Positions 46,783 through 59,700 of a DNA stretch of 64,000 nt are shown here, in pieces. The position numbers were made by a program, and so were the translations under genes. Position 1 is the first letter of the stretch. Every line of letters begins with the position of its first letter. The stretch is from positions 1,364,001-1,428,000 of the forward strand of contig NC_061475.1 in NCBI RefSeq assembly GCF_022581195.2. The letters run 5' to 3'. The stretch is from Helicoverpa zea. Lineage: Eukaryota > Arthropoda > Insecta > Lepidoptera > Noctuidae. The notes below the pieces were generated by a model, which worked only from the letters and a program-made list of their open reading frames with translations, did no database searches and was not told the origin of the DNA.

Positions 46783-46945
46783 TCTAACCAAGGGGTATCG
46801 GGTTGCCCGGGTGACTGGGTTGAGGAGGTCAGATAGGCAGTCGCTTCTTGTTAAGCACTGGTACTCAGCTGAATCCGGTTAGACTGGAAGCCGACCCCAA
46901 CATGATTGGGAAAAAAGCTCTTAGGATGATGATGATGATGATGGT
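46783..46945 (+). mobile_element. 5'-truncated SINE copy with GAT tail
   Basis: Same 3' segment as 40873-41017, ending in a run of GATGAT repeats. Confidence 0.85.
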
Positions 46946-48414
46946 TGTTGCTTTACAAACGCCATCTAAATAAGATGGATGATCATGGTGTACTGCAAGA
47001 CTTCCATATTATAAATAGTTTAAAATTACAAAAAGGCTAGGTCGGCACGAGTGTTTTTTCCTTAGTTTCAGTAAGCACGAGTATGTGGATTAGCTGCTCC
47101 ATAGTTTGTAAAGTTTATATTGGAAAGTTATGTCAGACATGAGTCTCGGGAAAGGTTCTGAAAGGGAGGAAGAAGAATTCGTTAAAATGCTTATAAATCT
47201 AAATTCTATTAAATGCTTAGTGGAACTCCCTGCTGCCTATAAGGTTTCAGCCCAAACGAGTCTGAATCATTGCAATTTAGGTAAGCTTGAGTTTGTTTAC
47301 CACCTAAGCCTACATTGTGGAATGCAATAAAGAATTGAGTATTGAGTGTCATTTTGGTGGAATCTTGCTATCATATTTACTTGCTGTGGCAAACCTATAA
47401 TTAGATGCCGAGGTTTCATTCCCATCATGCATTTGACAACCTAACGTTCCATCCACTGGTGTTATTTTATATCTGCTGCATTGGTCACTTAATTTTCACT
47501 TTTATAATTAGCTTTACAAGCGTCCTTGTCATTGAAGCTAAACTGGTAACGTCAATTTTCCAAAATTACATCTCCATTTTGTAAATTGACGTGCATCACC
47601 TTCGTCTCACGGCTAATCTTCAACGATTTCAGTAACAATGAGTCGACGAACGCTATTTATATACAGTTTGACATTTGAACTCTGAAATCTTGAGATATTT
47701 ATCTCCGGACGTAAGTATTAGTTGTGTCATAATGTGTATTGCATTATCTGTACCTATTGTGAATGTCCTTTTGTGAGTGTGTTTTGTACATCGTACATTG
47801 CTGGTTTTTGGAAGCATTCGAGGATGAATTTGATTTTTGGATCAATTCATCTTAGTAGGTATCTCATCGATGGGCTAGATGGATGGATTGAAGATTTTAA
47901 TTTGTGAAGAATCTTTTTATAATATGTATGAAGCCAAAACGGTTCAAGTGTTGCTGATTAACTGACGATTCGTGGCTGTTCCAGGAAATGTTTTAAGCAT
48001 CCCGAATCCATCAGCTTTTAGAACCAGCAGTTTTTCTACATAATGACATCGTAACAATCACCTCAACTAGATTAAACGGAAGATTATCGACCGTTACATC
48101 ATTCCGCAAAATCTAGATTTATCTACCTGAGCGATAATGCTTTCTTCACAGTTATTAAGCCTCTGTACTAAGTAAAGTTTAGCGTGCTTATCATTTCTGT
48201 CGCCGAGTTGATAAAATAGTACACGCCACAATCAGATGCAATATTTTCGCCCTAAGCTGCGTCTCCGAGGCACAACACCGCCATTGTCGCGTCGCGCGCC
48301 AACTGAACAGGACGAGGACTCGCGCCTTATTTGAAAATAGAACAGAATTTATTTCAAATATTTTTTTGTACTTATTTTTTTTTTTAATAAAGGTGTGCCA
48401 GTGATTTTAGAACG
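46946..48414. promoter_or_regulatory. Upstream region of the vanin-like gene
   Basis: Mostly AT-rich with no gene. A short GC-rich island at about 48245-48335 precedes the ATG and probably contains the transcription start. No TATA box can be placed confidently. Confidence 0.35.
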
Positions 48415-51400
48415 ATGAAGCTTTTAAGCATAGTGGTTTGTTTTTTGTGTGTGAATTTTTTGGCGGCTAGTGAGGTAAGATTTTGTTTTATTTATTTTCT
48501 ACTTTTTAATTAATTATTTTATATAGTGTCATGAAGTTCTTAATTGAAGTTTTGGCAGATCTTTTTCAAGTCCAAAAAATGATAGGAAAAGGACAAGGGG
48601 TCAGTGGGTCTTCTTTAAATCTACCCTCCCCAAAACTTTCGGCACTGTGGTCATGAACTAAGGTCTTTATATTTTTTGTAGAAGTAAAGTTTACTAGTGT
48701 TGTTTTTTATGTATTGCAATTTATTCAAATACCAATTTACATACTTGGATACTTTGCTAAAGTAACCGGCATTTTACCATCAATATTAATTTTATTTTAG
48801 AACAATAGGTACAATACAAAGGTAACTCTTTTGTTTCTAATCCAACAAAAAGAAAAAAAAAACAAAAGAATAAGTTCAAAATAAAATTCCATTGAACCAA
48901 TAAACAAACGTCTAGCATTTCTATTCAAAATTGGAACAAAGCTTCGATCATGCAGTTCCCGCGTGTTGTTGTTCTATCTCTGTCCGACGTACGCGTTATC
49001 GTTCAATGTTGTTGTTCGTTCTCGCTCTAGCGGAGGAATCTCCCTTCGGCCTAAATTTTGAATTAAGAATGTATGGACCGGTGTCACGTACGCCCTTTCT
49101 TCAGACTTATTGGGGGCATAATATTAGGACTCTTTTGTAAGGACCTCTCAGTTTCTAGTGCATTATCGGATGCAGAGATAAAATTGGGCGTGTTGTTTTT
49201 TTTTGGGTCGATTAACCGTTTTATTCTTAATGTTTCGATATTCAAAATATTATAAAAAATAGTCTAGCATTGAATTCTTAACGGAGATTAGGCTATGGTT
49301 TTTTAATAGCAATTAGATGATGTCATTAAATGAACCTGTATAATCTTTTTTATGTTGATTAAGAAATTAAGGAAGATTAAAATGGCTAATAATGTTTATC
49401 AGTTTCATAATTAACGTTAGTTACGTCAAAATTAAATGAACTTTAACAAAAGAAGACTTAATAAATAGCGTAAACATTGAAATTATTGCACATTCACATG
49501 CACTCTCTGAAACGTTTAATTGCGTTTTTTTATCAACACTAAATTTAAACAATTTTATCTTTGTTTCAGACCTACAAAGCCGGAGTGCTACAAAACAAAG
49601 AAATTAATGAATTTACACCTTTCATACAACAGGCTGGGCAAACGGTGAGTCACAAAAACAAGAAAAGCATACAGAATGTAGAAATATGTCTTCTGCTATC
49701 TTACTTTTTATTAATAGACGGTTTATTTCCATAATATTACAAGCTTTATCACAAAAAAATATACCTACTACTAGAGTTTGCGCGCGGTTTCACCCACGTC
49801 CTGTAAGAATTAAAATTAATCTGTGGAATTACTATAGCACCGTGGATTGTGACAACAATAAAATAAACTGGTAAAATCTATATTGTTGATTTTCCTGTAA
49901 GTTATTTATCCGTCGTGTCGTAATACCTACCGTTTTCAATTTATAAAACAGAATAAAGCGTTTTTATTGTACCTTTATTTTGGCAAACTTACTACAGTGA
50001 CCTCTCTAGCAAATTCTAAAGGGACATCGGGGGTCACAGCATGTTATGTTGCGATAGCAATGTTTTGCAAACACAGCTATAACTGAAGAAAAACAATGAT
50101 AACACACCAACCACCCACCACCATATTTGATATCAATTACTAAAGAGGTTACATACCTATTTAGACTTTTTTCTATTCGGGTCAAGATTAAAAAAAAAGT
50201 TGTGGAATTCCGCGCCAAGAGACGAGATTCATATTCATGCGTTCTAAATATGAAAACTGAAATTCAAATGTAAAACATCGTTTTGTAAATAAACACCACG
50301 AGGTGATCAGCTGAGAGGTCGGTGACCCTTCGTGCACGCGCTTTGAAAATATCCTTACTGCATTAAATAAGAAATAAATTATTCTGAGGACTTTAACGTT
50401 CTTTGTTCATAGATATTTATGTGGAAATATTTTTGTATTTTTATAAGTGACTGGAATCACATATAAATGCAAAGTTAAGTCCTTACCTTACCTTCTTACT
50501 AAGTAGGTATCCGTGTATTTAAAATTAGTCATCTATTATACCTTTGTTAGCCCATACAATACCTACATTATTGTTGATCCAAACGAGGAAATCCATATTT
50601 CAGTCCGCTTTTTTATTACTTTCTTAATTCGACTTAATTTTCATTTTTTTTACAGGGGGTAGACATCTTAGTTCTCCCATCGCTGCCAGGATCTGCCGAT
50701 AAATATGATGAGGTAAGTTATTTCATACTTTAACATAAAAAAACAAAGCTATAAGACTATAAATAAAACAAAATAATTTTGTTTCTAATCGCGCCTTACG
50801 ACAATCACAATCATCTATCTACAGATAGTATATTGGAAGCGGCCGTTAGCAACACAAATCACTGTCTCAAAGCTTTCGATCATGCGCGCTGCACGTGTTA
50901 GCCGTCTCTTTCTAACGTGGAACTAAATGTTCTTTGTTGTTGTTCCGTCTCGCTCTGGCGGGTGTCCCCTTGTGAATGCATGGTGTGTCACGTATACCGG
51001 TTTGCGTGAACTTTTAGAATTAAATTATTATTAAATTTTATATTTAGTGTATGTAAATTCAAGGATGTAGGTTATTTAGGTATTAGTTAGGATATTACTA
51101 TAAAGGTTTTGCATATGGTCTGAGTAGACAGGTGAAATAAATGCTATTTTGGGAGTAAGCTGAGAGATGTCATTTTAAATGACTATAATATAATTGTGTA
51201 GATGACATAATATTTGAGAAAATAACTAGCTAGGTACTATATTACACGCACTTTTATTTGCTCACCGTCTTGTTCTTGAGACCCCGAGTTAGACAAAAGA
51301 CGAGGACTCTTCAACATCTTCCCCCATGTTACGGTATCGGTAAAGTCAGAGGCTATAAGTGAAATTGAGAATTAGAATAACAGCAGTTTTTTTTTTATAT

Positions 51401-54400
51401 AACAAGAAAGCGATTTACCTAACCTCTACTTAAAATTATAAATTATTAACCCATCTTACCCATCCATACACAACTTACCATAACTTTGCCTTCATTTTCT
51501 CTGTAACTGTGTAAACATAAACCTAACTATTTTGTTCCAGCTGGTAAGCTCGATCTCGAAAACGGCTAGACAGGCTGGCGTGTACGTTGCTACACATTTG
51601 TATGAAAAGGCTAGATGTGGCATGGCGTATGAAACTGTGAGGAGTAACCTGGTGTTCGATAGGAATGGAGATATTGCTGCTGTGTAAGTACATATTTACA
51701 AGATATTTATGATTAAAATGATTTTTTGGGGGCTGTCAAAGTCCTGTCTTGTTTTAAAGGACACTTATTTTACGATTCGTTTTTGGGAATACCAAATTTG
51801 ATTAAACTGTAAAAGACAAATAGTTTACTCTACCTACGTGACGCTTAACATTCTCCAATTAAAAGGCAGAGATCAGGCCCCTGATTCTCCTAAGTTAATA
51901 ATGTCAAAATCGAATAGAAATTGAATCGCAATATGATCGCAATAGCAGTTTTAACCATATCGGGCATTCTGCTACTAATATTAGACCAATCGTATTCCAA
52001 CGACATTCGATTGGTCTGCTATTTTGGTGATTTTGGTCTATACGGTAGTTTGCTCTACAATCATATTGGAATCGTAAATCATTTGCAGACAAAATGATTC
52101 ATTATTGAATGACAGAAAACTATAAAAAATTTTATTTCGAAGAAAAAATACGACCAATTGACTTACTAATCATGAACGTACTTTGCAAATAACAATACCA
52201 ACTTTCAATTCTTCAGGTACAGGAAACCTCAAAACGGCATCGCCAACTGCACCACCCCCCACTCGGACCTCGTCACGTTCACCACAGACTTCAGAGTCAC
52301 CTTCGGCCTGGTGATGGAAGAAGATCTGGCTTTGTATGATGAAGAGCATTTCAAAGGAGTCAAGAACTTTGTGATGGCGGGAGAGTGGGAGTCTGAGGTC
52401 GCGTTTTTGAATGGTGAGTTAGAAAAAGATGATTTAGAAAAATCTAGCATGTATGGTCCGTGTTTTTAGTATTGTGTGATCTTTTTACGATAAGATGAAG
52501 TTTTGCTGTTGAATATTGTTGTGGTTTCAAAGGCGAGGGAGATTATTTTGTTCTTATTTGATTTTTATTAGGAACTTGTAGCTCTATCAATACTGGCAAA
52601 TTAGGTAGATTCAAATTTTGCTTTGCACCATTAGAATTTTGTTTCTAATAGACGAAATTGCCCTCAATACTAAACGGACGAAAAAAGAGACAAAATTTTA
52701 ATCTTATTAGTAGATAACAACCAAGGATATTTTTCTAACATCTGTCTTTATTTACAGCTGCTACCTTCGCTCCATCCTGGTCTTATATCATGAATGCTAA
52801 CGTGGTGTCAACTGCTGGCATCTATGCTGGTAAAGCTGGTCTGAAGAATGGTGAAGAGTCACTGGTAGTTGCTGAGTTGAGCAAGAATGGAGGCAGTGGT
52901 AAGTTATTGGTCATTTTGTAGTTATACTAGCTGTTTTTTCTCGAATTATTTCGTGTACTCTGATAAAATATTGTCTAGCTTTCCAACAGGAAAAGAATTA
53001 TTCAATTCAGTTCTATAGTTTCGGAGTCTGTAGTGTACAAACAAACAAAAATTTCCTTTCTAATATATTAAATAGCATGTTTTTTTTCGTTTCATTATAA
53101 GGACTTTGGAAAACATTTCATATATCTTCTTATTGTATTCATATTATTGTCGTGAACTTCATGAATTTATTGAGAGACTACTCATGAAACAATGGATAAG
53201 AAAAGATAATTTTCAAAATATTAGTCTTATGGCAGGCACTTTAATTACTTCCGCGAAGATAGGTATTATCTCACAAATTCACTAATAAGCCTATAATTTC
53301 CTTCAAATTATCAAGCAAATAAGTGATCAATAATAATCTTAAGATGTCGAATACTGTTTTCATACAAACATGTTTTTCTAAGTTTATCATCGCGTGAGTG
53401 TATCATACGATATTAGATAGTAATCTTAGGTATGACGTCATACGCAAATGCTTCGCCATTTTGTATGATTTGCTATGCAGATGTAACTGCAAATTGTGTT
53501 CAGATTTCTAGTTATTTTAGTTAATAATGTTTAATGTGAGCTGTCTATTGTTAAAGAGCTTATCTCATTGAAGGTTGCATAAAAATTTGCCTAAGCATGC
53601 GATACTCACTTTTGAAGATATTTTTTGTTGAAGACACTTCTCTATAATTAGGGAGACTTCATAGATTTTTACATTTCGACGCCTTAGAGTGAAAACCTCG
53701 TTAGTGCAAGAGATAACTTTTCAGGATAAGGATTATTAGATATTTTTTATGATTATCTTCCAAGAAATACAATAAAAAAATATTAAGAAAAAAATGCATT
53801 TCCGAGGTTTTCATTCTAAGACGACGATTTGCAGATTTCTTGTCTGTCAGGTTATTTAATTTATTGAAATGACTTCATACTAAATTTTGAACTTGACACA
53901 ATACATGTACCACGTCCTTTATGTTTTATCTGAAGGAAGTATGTATATGTATTATATCAAATGTACTTACCACTTTTTCTGCTGATTCTTACTATCATTA
54001 AAATCTGGCCAATAATATTTTACTGGTCAGCCTATTAATCATCTATGTCCTACTTCATTAAGTAAATATCAGGGATATTTTATGCCTGCTGACTAGAAAT
54101 CTACAATTAATTTATTTAATTCCAGCTTCTCAAACGGTACTATCCACCAAGTCTTCGACCTTCCATCAAGCAGACCTGAGTCAATACGTCATCAGACCAC
54201 TGGATGTTGAAGCGAGTTCTATGGGTTACAAGGATACTGTCTGTCATAGGAGTTTCTGCTGTGAATTCTATGTTAAGACTGCTTCAGGTAAACCTCCTTG
54301 TATTATTTACTGTCGTACATTAAAAAAAAAAACGCGGATTTAACGCTATGTATTTTGATTGCCTAATAATTTGTTCGATTCATCCTAAAAATATATGACT

Positions 54401-55307
54401 GCTACAAAAACGTGTGCAGATTTGTTAAAAAAAACTAAACGTATGCAGGATGACTTAATTGAAAAATTGTTTGCCCTTAATAAACATAAGAAAATTCAAC
54501 AGGATTTTTTTTGTTCTAAGTTAATTTTATATTTTCAGCTAGCAAACACGAAGCGAGCTACAAGTTAGCAGCATTTAATGGCGTGCTTCCAGTCAGCGAT
54601 CACCACAACATTGCAGCTGAAATCTGTCTTATTTCTGGGTGAGTTAGCTTTTTACTTACAAAAAGTCAAAGTTAAATATGTTTATTGAAATTCGGTTGGT
54701 TAAATTAGCATTTTTTCACGTCAATTAAATTGGACAGCACCCCCAAAAACGTCCTCCTTTTACCACTTCCCAGTGCTATGGCTGGGAATGGTAAAAATTG
54801 GTGGAAATTGGTCGGTAAATAAGTTTAATTACCGCTTTATAAACATGATAAAAATCCGCAGATTTATCTAAATGGATCTTGTCTTAGTGGTTTTTATAAA
54901 AACATTTATATTTTTCTTTCAGATCTGAAAATTCAGACACAGTCTTCGAAAGAATTTCCATAACTGCCAATTTCACGAAACAAAACTCCCAGTTCCCAAT
55001 TGTTCAATCTACAGTACTGCCAGCAGAAAATCTCAAATTCTCCACCAAAGCCAGTGAAAATTCACAACAGGTAACACTGGAAGCTGTCAATGTCAAAAAT
55101 GTACAAAATGTCGGAATCTTTGGTAAAGATAGCGCGGTTTTAGAAGATAATTATGTATATGGAAAGAAAAATAATACGGAAACTGTTCAGACTGATATAT
55201 ATGAATATATTTTCAATGAGGATGTTCAGGAATTCTTCGATTACGTCTGGATACGGTTAAGAATATTGATCGTAGTTGTGTCTATCTATATTTTGGAAAT
55301 GATGTAA
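48415..55307 (+). CDS. Secreted vanin/biotinidase-like protein, predicted pseudoenzyme, 9 exons, 439 aa
   Basis: Exons: 48415-48474, 49570-49644, 50656-50712, 51541-51683, 52217-52413, 52758-52898, 54126-54287, 54539-54638 and 54923-55307. All have GT/AG borders and consistent phases. Residues 1-18 form a signal peptide. The body follows the nitrilase-fold amidohydrolases of the vanin/pantetheinase group (RSNLVFDRNGDIAAVYRKP, DLVTFTTDFRVTFG) and then the vanin C-terminal domain (CHRSFCCEFYVKT, AAEICLISG). Vanins use a Glu-Lys-Cys triad. The Lys context YRK is kept. The Glu position (usually FPE or TPE) reads LPS, and the nucleophile motif (usually TCFD) reads MEED. It is also shorter than typical vanins (about 500 aa) around the active site. 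The hydrophobic C-terminal tail suggests membrane or GPI attachment. Loss of hydrolase activity is inferred. Confidence 0.88.
48946..49095. repeat. Repeat shared by vanin-like introns 1 and 3 (copy 1)
   Basis: A block starting GATCATGC, with TTGTTGTTCGTTCTCGCTCT and ending near GGTGTCACGTA, is similar to 50878-51000 in intron 3 (TTGTTGTTCCGTCTCGCTCT, GTGTGTCACGTA). Confidence 0.6.
50878..51000. repeat. Repeat shared by vanin-like introns 1 and 3 (copy 2)
   Basis: Partner of 48946-49095; GC-richer than surrounding intron sequence and without coding potential. Confidence 0.6.
52926..53095 (-). repeat. Dispersed repeat copy in vanin-like intron 6
   Basis: Reverse-oriented relative of the 1557-1770 repeat: ACTAGCTGTTTTTTCTCG at one end and TTTCCTTTCTAATATATTA at the other. 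The rest of this intron (to 54125) is AT-rich with nothing recognised. Confidence 0.55.
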
Positions 55308-56346
55308 GTTTGTAATTTTTTATACACTTTTGAATTATTTCAAAAAATATCGGGGATTATAAATAAGAGAATTTAACTAAATGATTGTTTATTAAAATAC
55401 CTTTTTAGTTTAAAGGTAGTTTTTAAATAATGATTAGATAAGGTATATCTCTTTTATGTAAATGACAGCGGGTTTGTTTAAAATTGAGCGAGTGTGAAGA
55501 CTGCAAAATGTACTAGTTCAATGGATTTGAACTCAGTGTCATTATTATATTTTTGTACCCAATATGTACTATGAAAATATTGTTGAAATCATTTCCTGAA
55601 AACAATGTTTTCAAAATTACTTTTATCACGATTTTGTTAAATGCCAAATCTTGATAAATATTGAACTTTTTGATGAATGAGTAATCAATTAATCAAGTTT
55701 ACTTCTGCATCTGTTTTGTATACTTACAGATTTTTATTTATCTGGTGATTTCAAAATTTGTTACTGTATAAATAGCCAGTGTATGCTATTTTAACTAAAA
55801 AAATATGTGTCTCTTCATTGTGCCAAGATAATAAGATTATTTGTAAGATACTTATTTAATGGGCCAGGTTTTAAATATTTAATATAAATGTGTGAGATCT
55901 AGTTTAAAAATATCTGAGGATAATGAACAATAATCAAAATTAATTAACTTACCTACTTATGAATATTTTTGATTTTAATTTCTTTTTTTAATGTTTATTG
56001 TCCTTTAAATAGTACCTACAAAATAAGGTTTGTTTTGTGAACTGATTTGTGTACGTGATTGTACTTTAATAAGATTTTGTCGTCGACTGTACTAATGTCT
56101 GTACTAAGAAAATATGCTCTATTTTTGTATAGTTAAGGTCCAAGTTCCAACACAAATGTCAGTTTTCTTAAATAACTGTTTACTACGAATTGTAATGTTC
56201 AAAGTAATTAGTTGTTTTAATTTTGGCCTCAATTATAGTTATAGTAGTATAAGTGAGAAACGGTTTAAATGAGTATTAGCTAATCGTGTGTTTGTAAAGT
56301 ACAGTCGCGACAAACTGCTGTGATATTAGTTTTATGCATGATTTTA

Positions 56347-56352
56347 ATTAAA
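56347..56352 (+). terminator. Likely poly(A) signal of the vanin-like gene
   Basis: ATTAAA followed within 30 bp by a GT-rich stretch (GCTGTGTTTTATTTCTTGTG). It is the best candidate in the AT-rich 3' flank (55308-56460), which otherwise holds no gene. Confidence 0.4.
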
Positions 56353-56475
56353 TATAGAAGATTTTTTTATGGATAACGCTGTGTTTTATTTCTTGTGAGG
56401 GAAGCTGATCTAGAAAAATCATTAATCTAGATTTGAGGAATCGGTAAATAAATACAATATTTCCATTAATATGTC

Positions 56476-56481
56476 TTTATT
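56476..56481 (-). terminator. Likely poly(A) signal of the serine protease
   Basis: Minus-strand AATAAA about 260 bp after the stop codon; another lies at 56541-56546. The vanin-like and protease genes therefore converge tail to tail within about 100 bp. Confidence 0.4.
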
Positions 56482-56738
56482 ATATTTACAAGACACAACA
56501 ATGTTCTAAGGTACAGGGAAGTACACTTTTCATCCACCACTTTATTACAACGATAACTACAATATTATTAGAATTTTACGACACGACAAGCATTCTTTAC
56601 TTTAGAAGTTAGTAACCAAAACCTCACTATTGAAATAAATGTTTTTCCAAAATATTTACAGCATAATTGTATTTGTAATTCCTACAACACTTGCCTTAAT
56701 AAGTACAGGTACAAATGTAAGCGAAGTTCATTAACTAA

Positions 56739-59700
56739 TTAATGTCTGTTGGTATATCTGTGGTGTTTATGGTTGTGTATGTACTTCACGTGGTCTTCAT
56801 CATCATCGTACAGGGTCTTCTCTATCCATCTCATGAAGGCTTCCACCTGCAAAAGATATATTATAGTTATTTTCTCCAGGACAAGTGGACTTTATTGAGG
56901 AGCAATTACATATTGATACCGAACCGTTTACTTTTGCCTCTATATTCAAACCTAATTCGGTAGATAGACCATGGACAATATTTTTGGAAATTCTTCAAGT
57001 CTTAGAGAGAGACATAATTGTGGTGCTGGGCAGTAAACGTCACGTTTTCTTCCTAGCAAAAACACAGGAAGTGGTGAAGGGCGAGCGTTGTGGGGGGCTG
57101 TATCTTCATTATGATTTCGAACATCAGTTTTTGAATGAGGAAACTGCTAATATATTAAGCAATTAGCAAGATTCAAACTTAGTGACGAAAAAAAGCTAGA
57201 ATAATTTTTGCTCGAGCTATAAACAAGGCAGACAATATGTAACTCTCTCTAAATTGTAATCTCACCTTTGTATAGACGTCGGGTTTTCCTCTAGCACAGG
57301 GTATGCCCCACGACACAATACCAATCTGACGACCTTCCCGCACCAGGGGACCGCCAGAATCACCCTTGAAAATGTTAAAGTTTCAATTATTACTACTTGT
57401 CGGCCTACTGGCCTATTAACCAATTTGAATTTGGAGTACTTAAAAAGAATGATATAAAAAAAGTGGTTGTCTGTGATGTGTCATGTTATTGTGCTTTCAT
57501 GAAAATGTTTTTATAATTTTCTCCTAAATAAATATTATTGTGGATTCTATTGTGTGTTACTCTCTGGGGTGGGAAGAAGCTCCCACCAATAGGTTATGGC
57601 CCAGACGACATTTACATCGAAAATTGAGAATTTGAATGGTACAAATTATGAAACCTGGAAGGTTCAGGTGCAGGCGTTGCTCACGAGAAATCAGGTATAG
57701 AAATACGTAAATGGAACTATACCTAAGCCGGACTCAGCAGTGGAGTCGTGCGCATGGTCTGATAAAGACGATATGGCAAAGGCTGATTTGATAATGGCAA
57801 TGTGTCCAAGTGAGCTTAAACACATAAGAGGGTGTGAAACGTCGCACGAGATATGGAGAAAATTGGAGAAAACGTATGCATCTAAAGGTCCCGTAAGAAA
57901 GGCAAGTCTGTTAAAGAAGTTAACGTTGAGCCGCATGAAGGAAGGAGATGACGTACAGAGTCACCTGAATAATTTCTTCGAAGCTGCGAATATGTTAAGT
58001 GCTATGGGTGTAGAAATACACGAAGACTTGATGTCTATCTTATTACTGTATAGCTTGCCAGAGAGTTACGAAAATTTTAGATGTTCTATGGAGAGCAGAG
58101 ACGAACTACCAAACATAGAGGTACTAAAGATTAAGATCTTGGAGAAGGCATATAGCTCGACTTGTACTGAAATGAAAAGTATTGAAGGAGCCATGTATGC
58201 GAAGAATAAAGGATTTAAAAAGAACTCGAACCGTAAAGAACAAAATACAAAGAGTAAATTTATATATAAATGTTATAAGTGTCATGGAGTTGGACATAAA
58301 TATTCAGAATGTAAAATGAATCAAAAGAATGATGACGCGAGATGTGCAACAGAATACAACAAGGAGGTCAGTATTTTGTTGGGTATCCGAGATGTACGAA
58401 AGGATACCGAATTTGGATACCAGGTGAACATAAAGTCGTTGAAGCTCGTGATGTTAAATTTGTTCCCAAAGAGGAACCAAAACAATTTCATCAGAAGGTT
58501 GAACTGGAAGTTGAAGATACACATTCAAATGCGAAAAGTAGCAAATAGTAACTGGACTACTGAATTCTATACTTATTTACCTGCCACGCATGAGACATTG
58601 ACAGGCGCTGGTGATCAATCCAATGAAAGAATTCATACGGATGTTGTACGTTGTGCCCCTGAGATTGATTGTCACGGGAATGGAGATAGTTGTCCTGGTG
58701 ATGTACATTCAGAGGTCGAGCCAGCTAATGAGGGAAATAATATGCAACAAGTTATCCTGAAAAGAGCCGCTGGAAGACCGAAACTTGTAAAGGGAGAACG
58801 TGGTCGCCCAAGAAAAGTATATAATATGGTAGAAGTTCAAGAACAAGAAACTGAACAGCATGAAGAAATGCACCCGGACTCAATGGAACCTGTAGAAGGT
58901 ATACAGGGTGATATTAATCAAAATGTAGATGATGAAGAGTTTTTCTCAGCGATGGCTGAAATATCACTTGAACAGGCTTTATCAAGCGATGAGAGTGAAA
59001 AATGGCAAGAAGCAATTTTATCTGAGATCAAAAGTTTAGTGAAGAACGAAACCTGGGATATTGTTAAGAAACCAAAAGATCGAGAGATTGTGGGCTGTCG
59101 CTATATCTTGACAACTAAACTGAATGTCGATATGACAACAAAGAAGAAAGCTCGACTAGTAGCAAGGGGTTATAGTCAACGTTATGGTGTAGATTATCAC
59201 CAAACTTATGCCCCAGTAGCGAGACTTGAAACTATCCGACTTTTAATGGCACTAGCGGTAGAATTGAATTTAGAAGTCCATCAACTAGATATCAATACTG
59301 CTTATTTAAACGGCAAAATCGACGAAAAGGTATATATGCAGATACCAAAGATGCTCAGAAATTGGAAAGCGTGCTAATAAAATGTTAGTGGATCTTCAAG
59401 CTGGAGGAGATGCCTGTCTCTTAAAGCGTTCATTGTATGGTTTAAAGCAAGCGGGACGACAGTGGTATATTAGATTAGATGAAACACTTCGTCGAATGAA
59501 TCTGAAACCAAGCAAAAATGAACCGTGTCTATATTATCAGCGGAGGAAGGATGGAACAGTTTTGATAGTTGTCATATATGTTGATGACATTTTAGTTGCT
59601 TGTGATGATTTTACTTTGATACAAGAATTTAAGAAGAAATTAGCTGATGATTTTGAGTTAAAGGATTTTGGACCAGCCAAATATTGTTTGGGTATAGAGA

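Noticed and set aside
47130..47907. Short plus-strand frames upstream of the vanin-like gene
   Set aside because: 60-66 codons, no motif, no splice partners; expected by chance.
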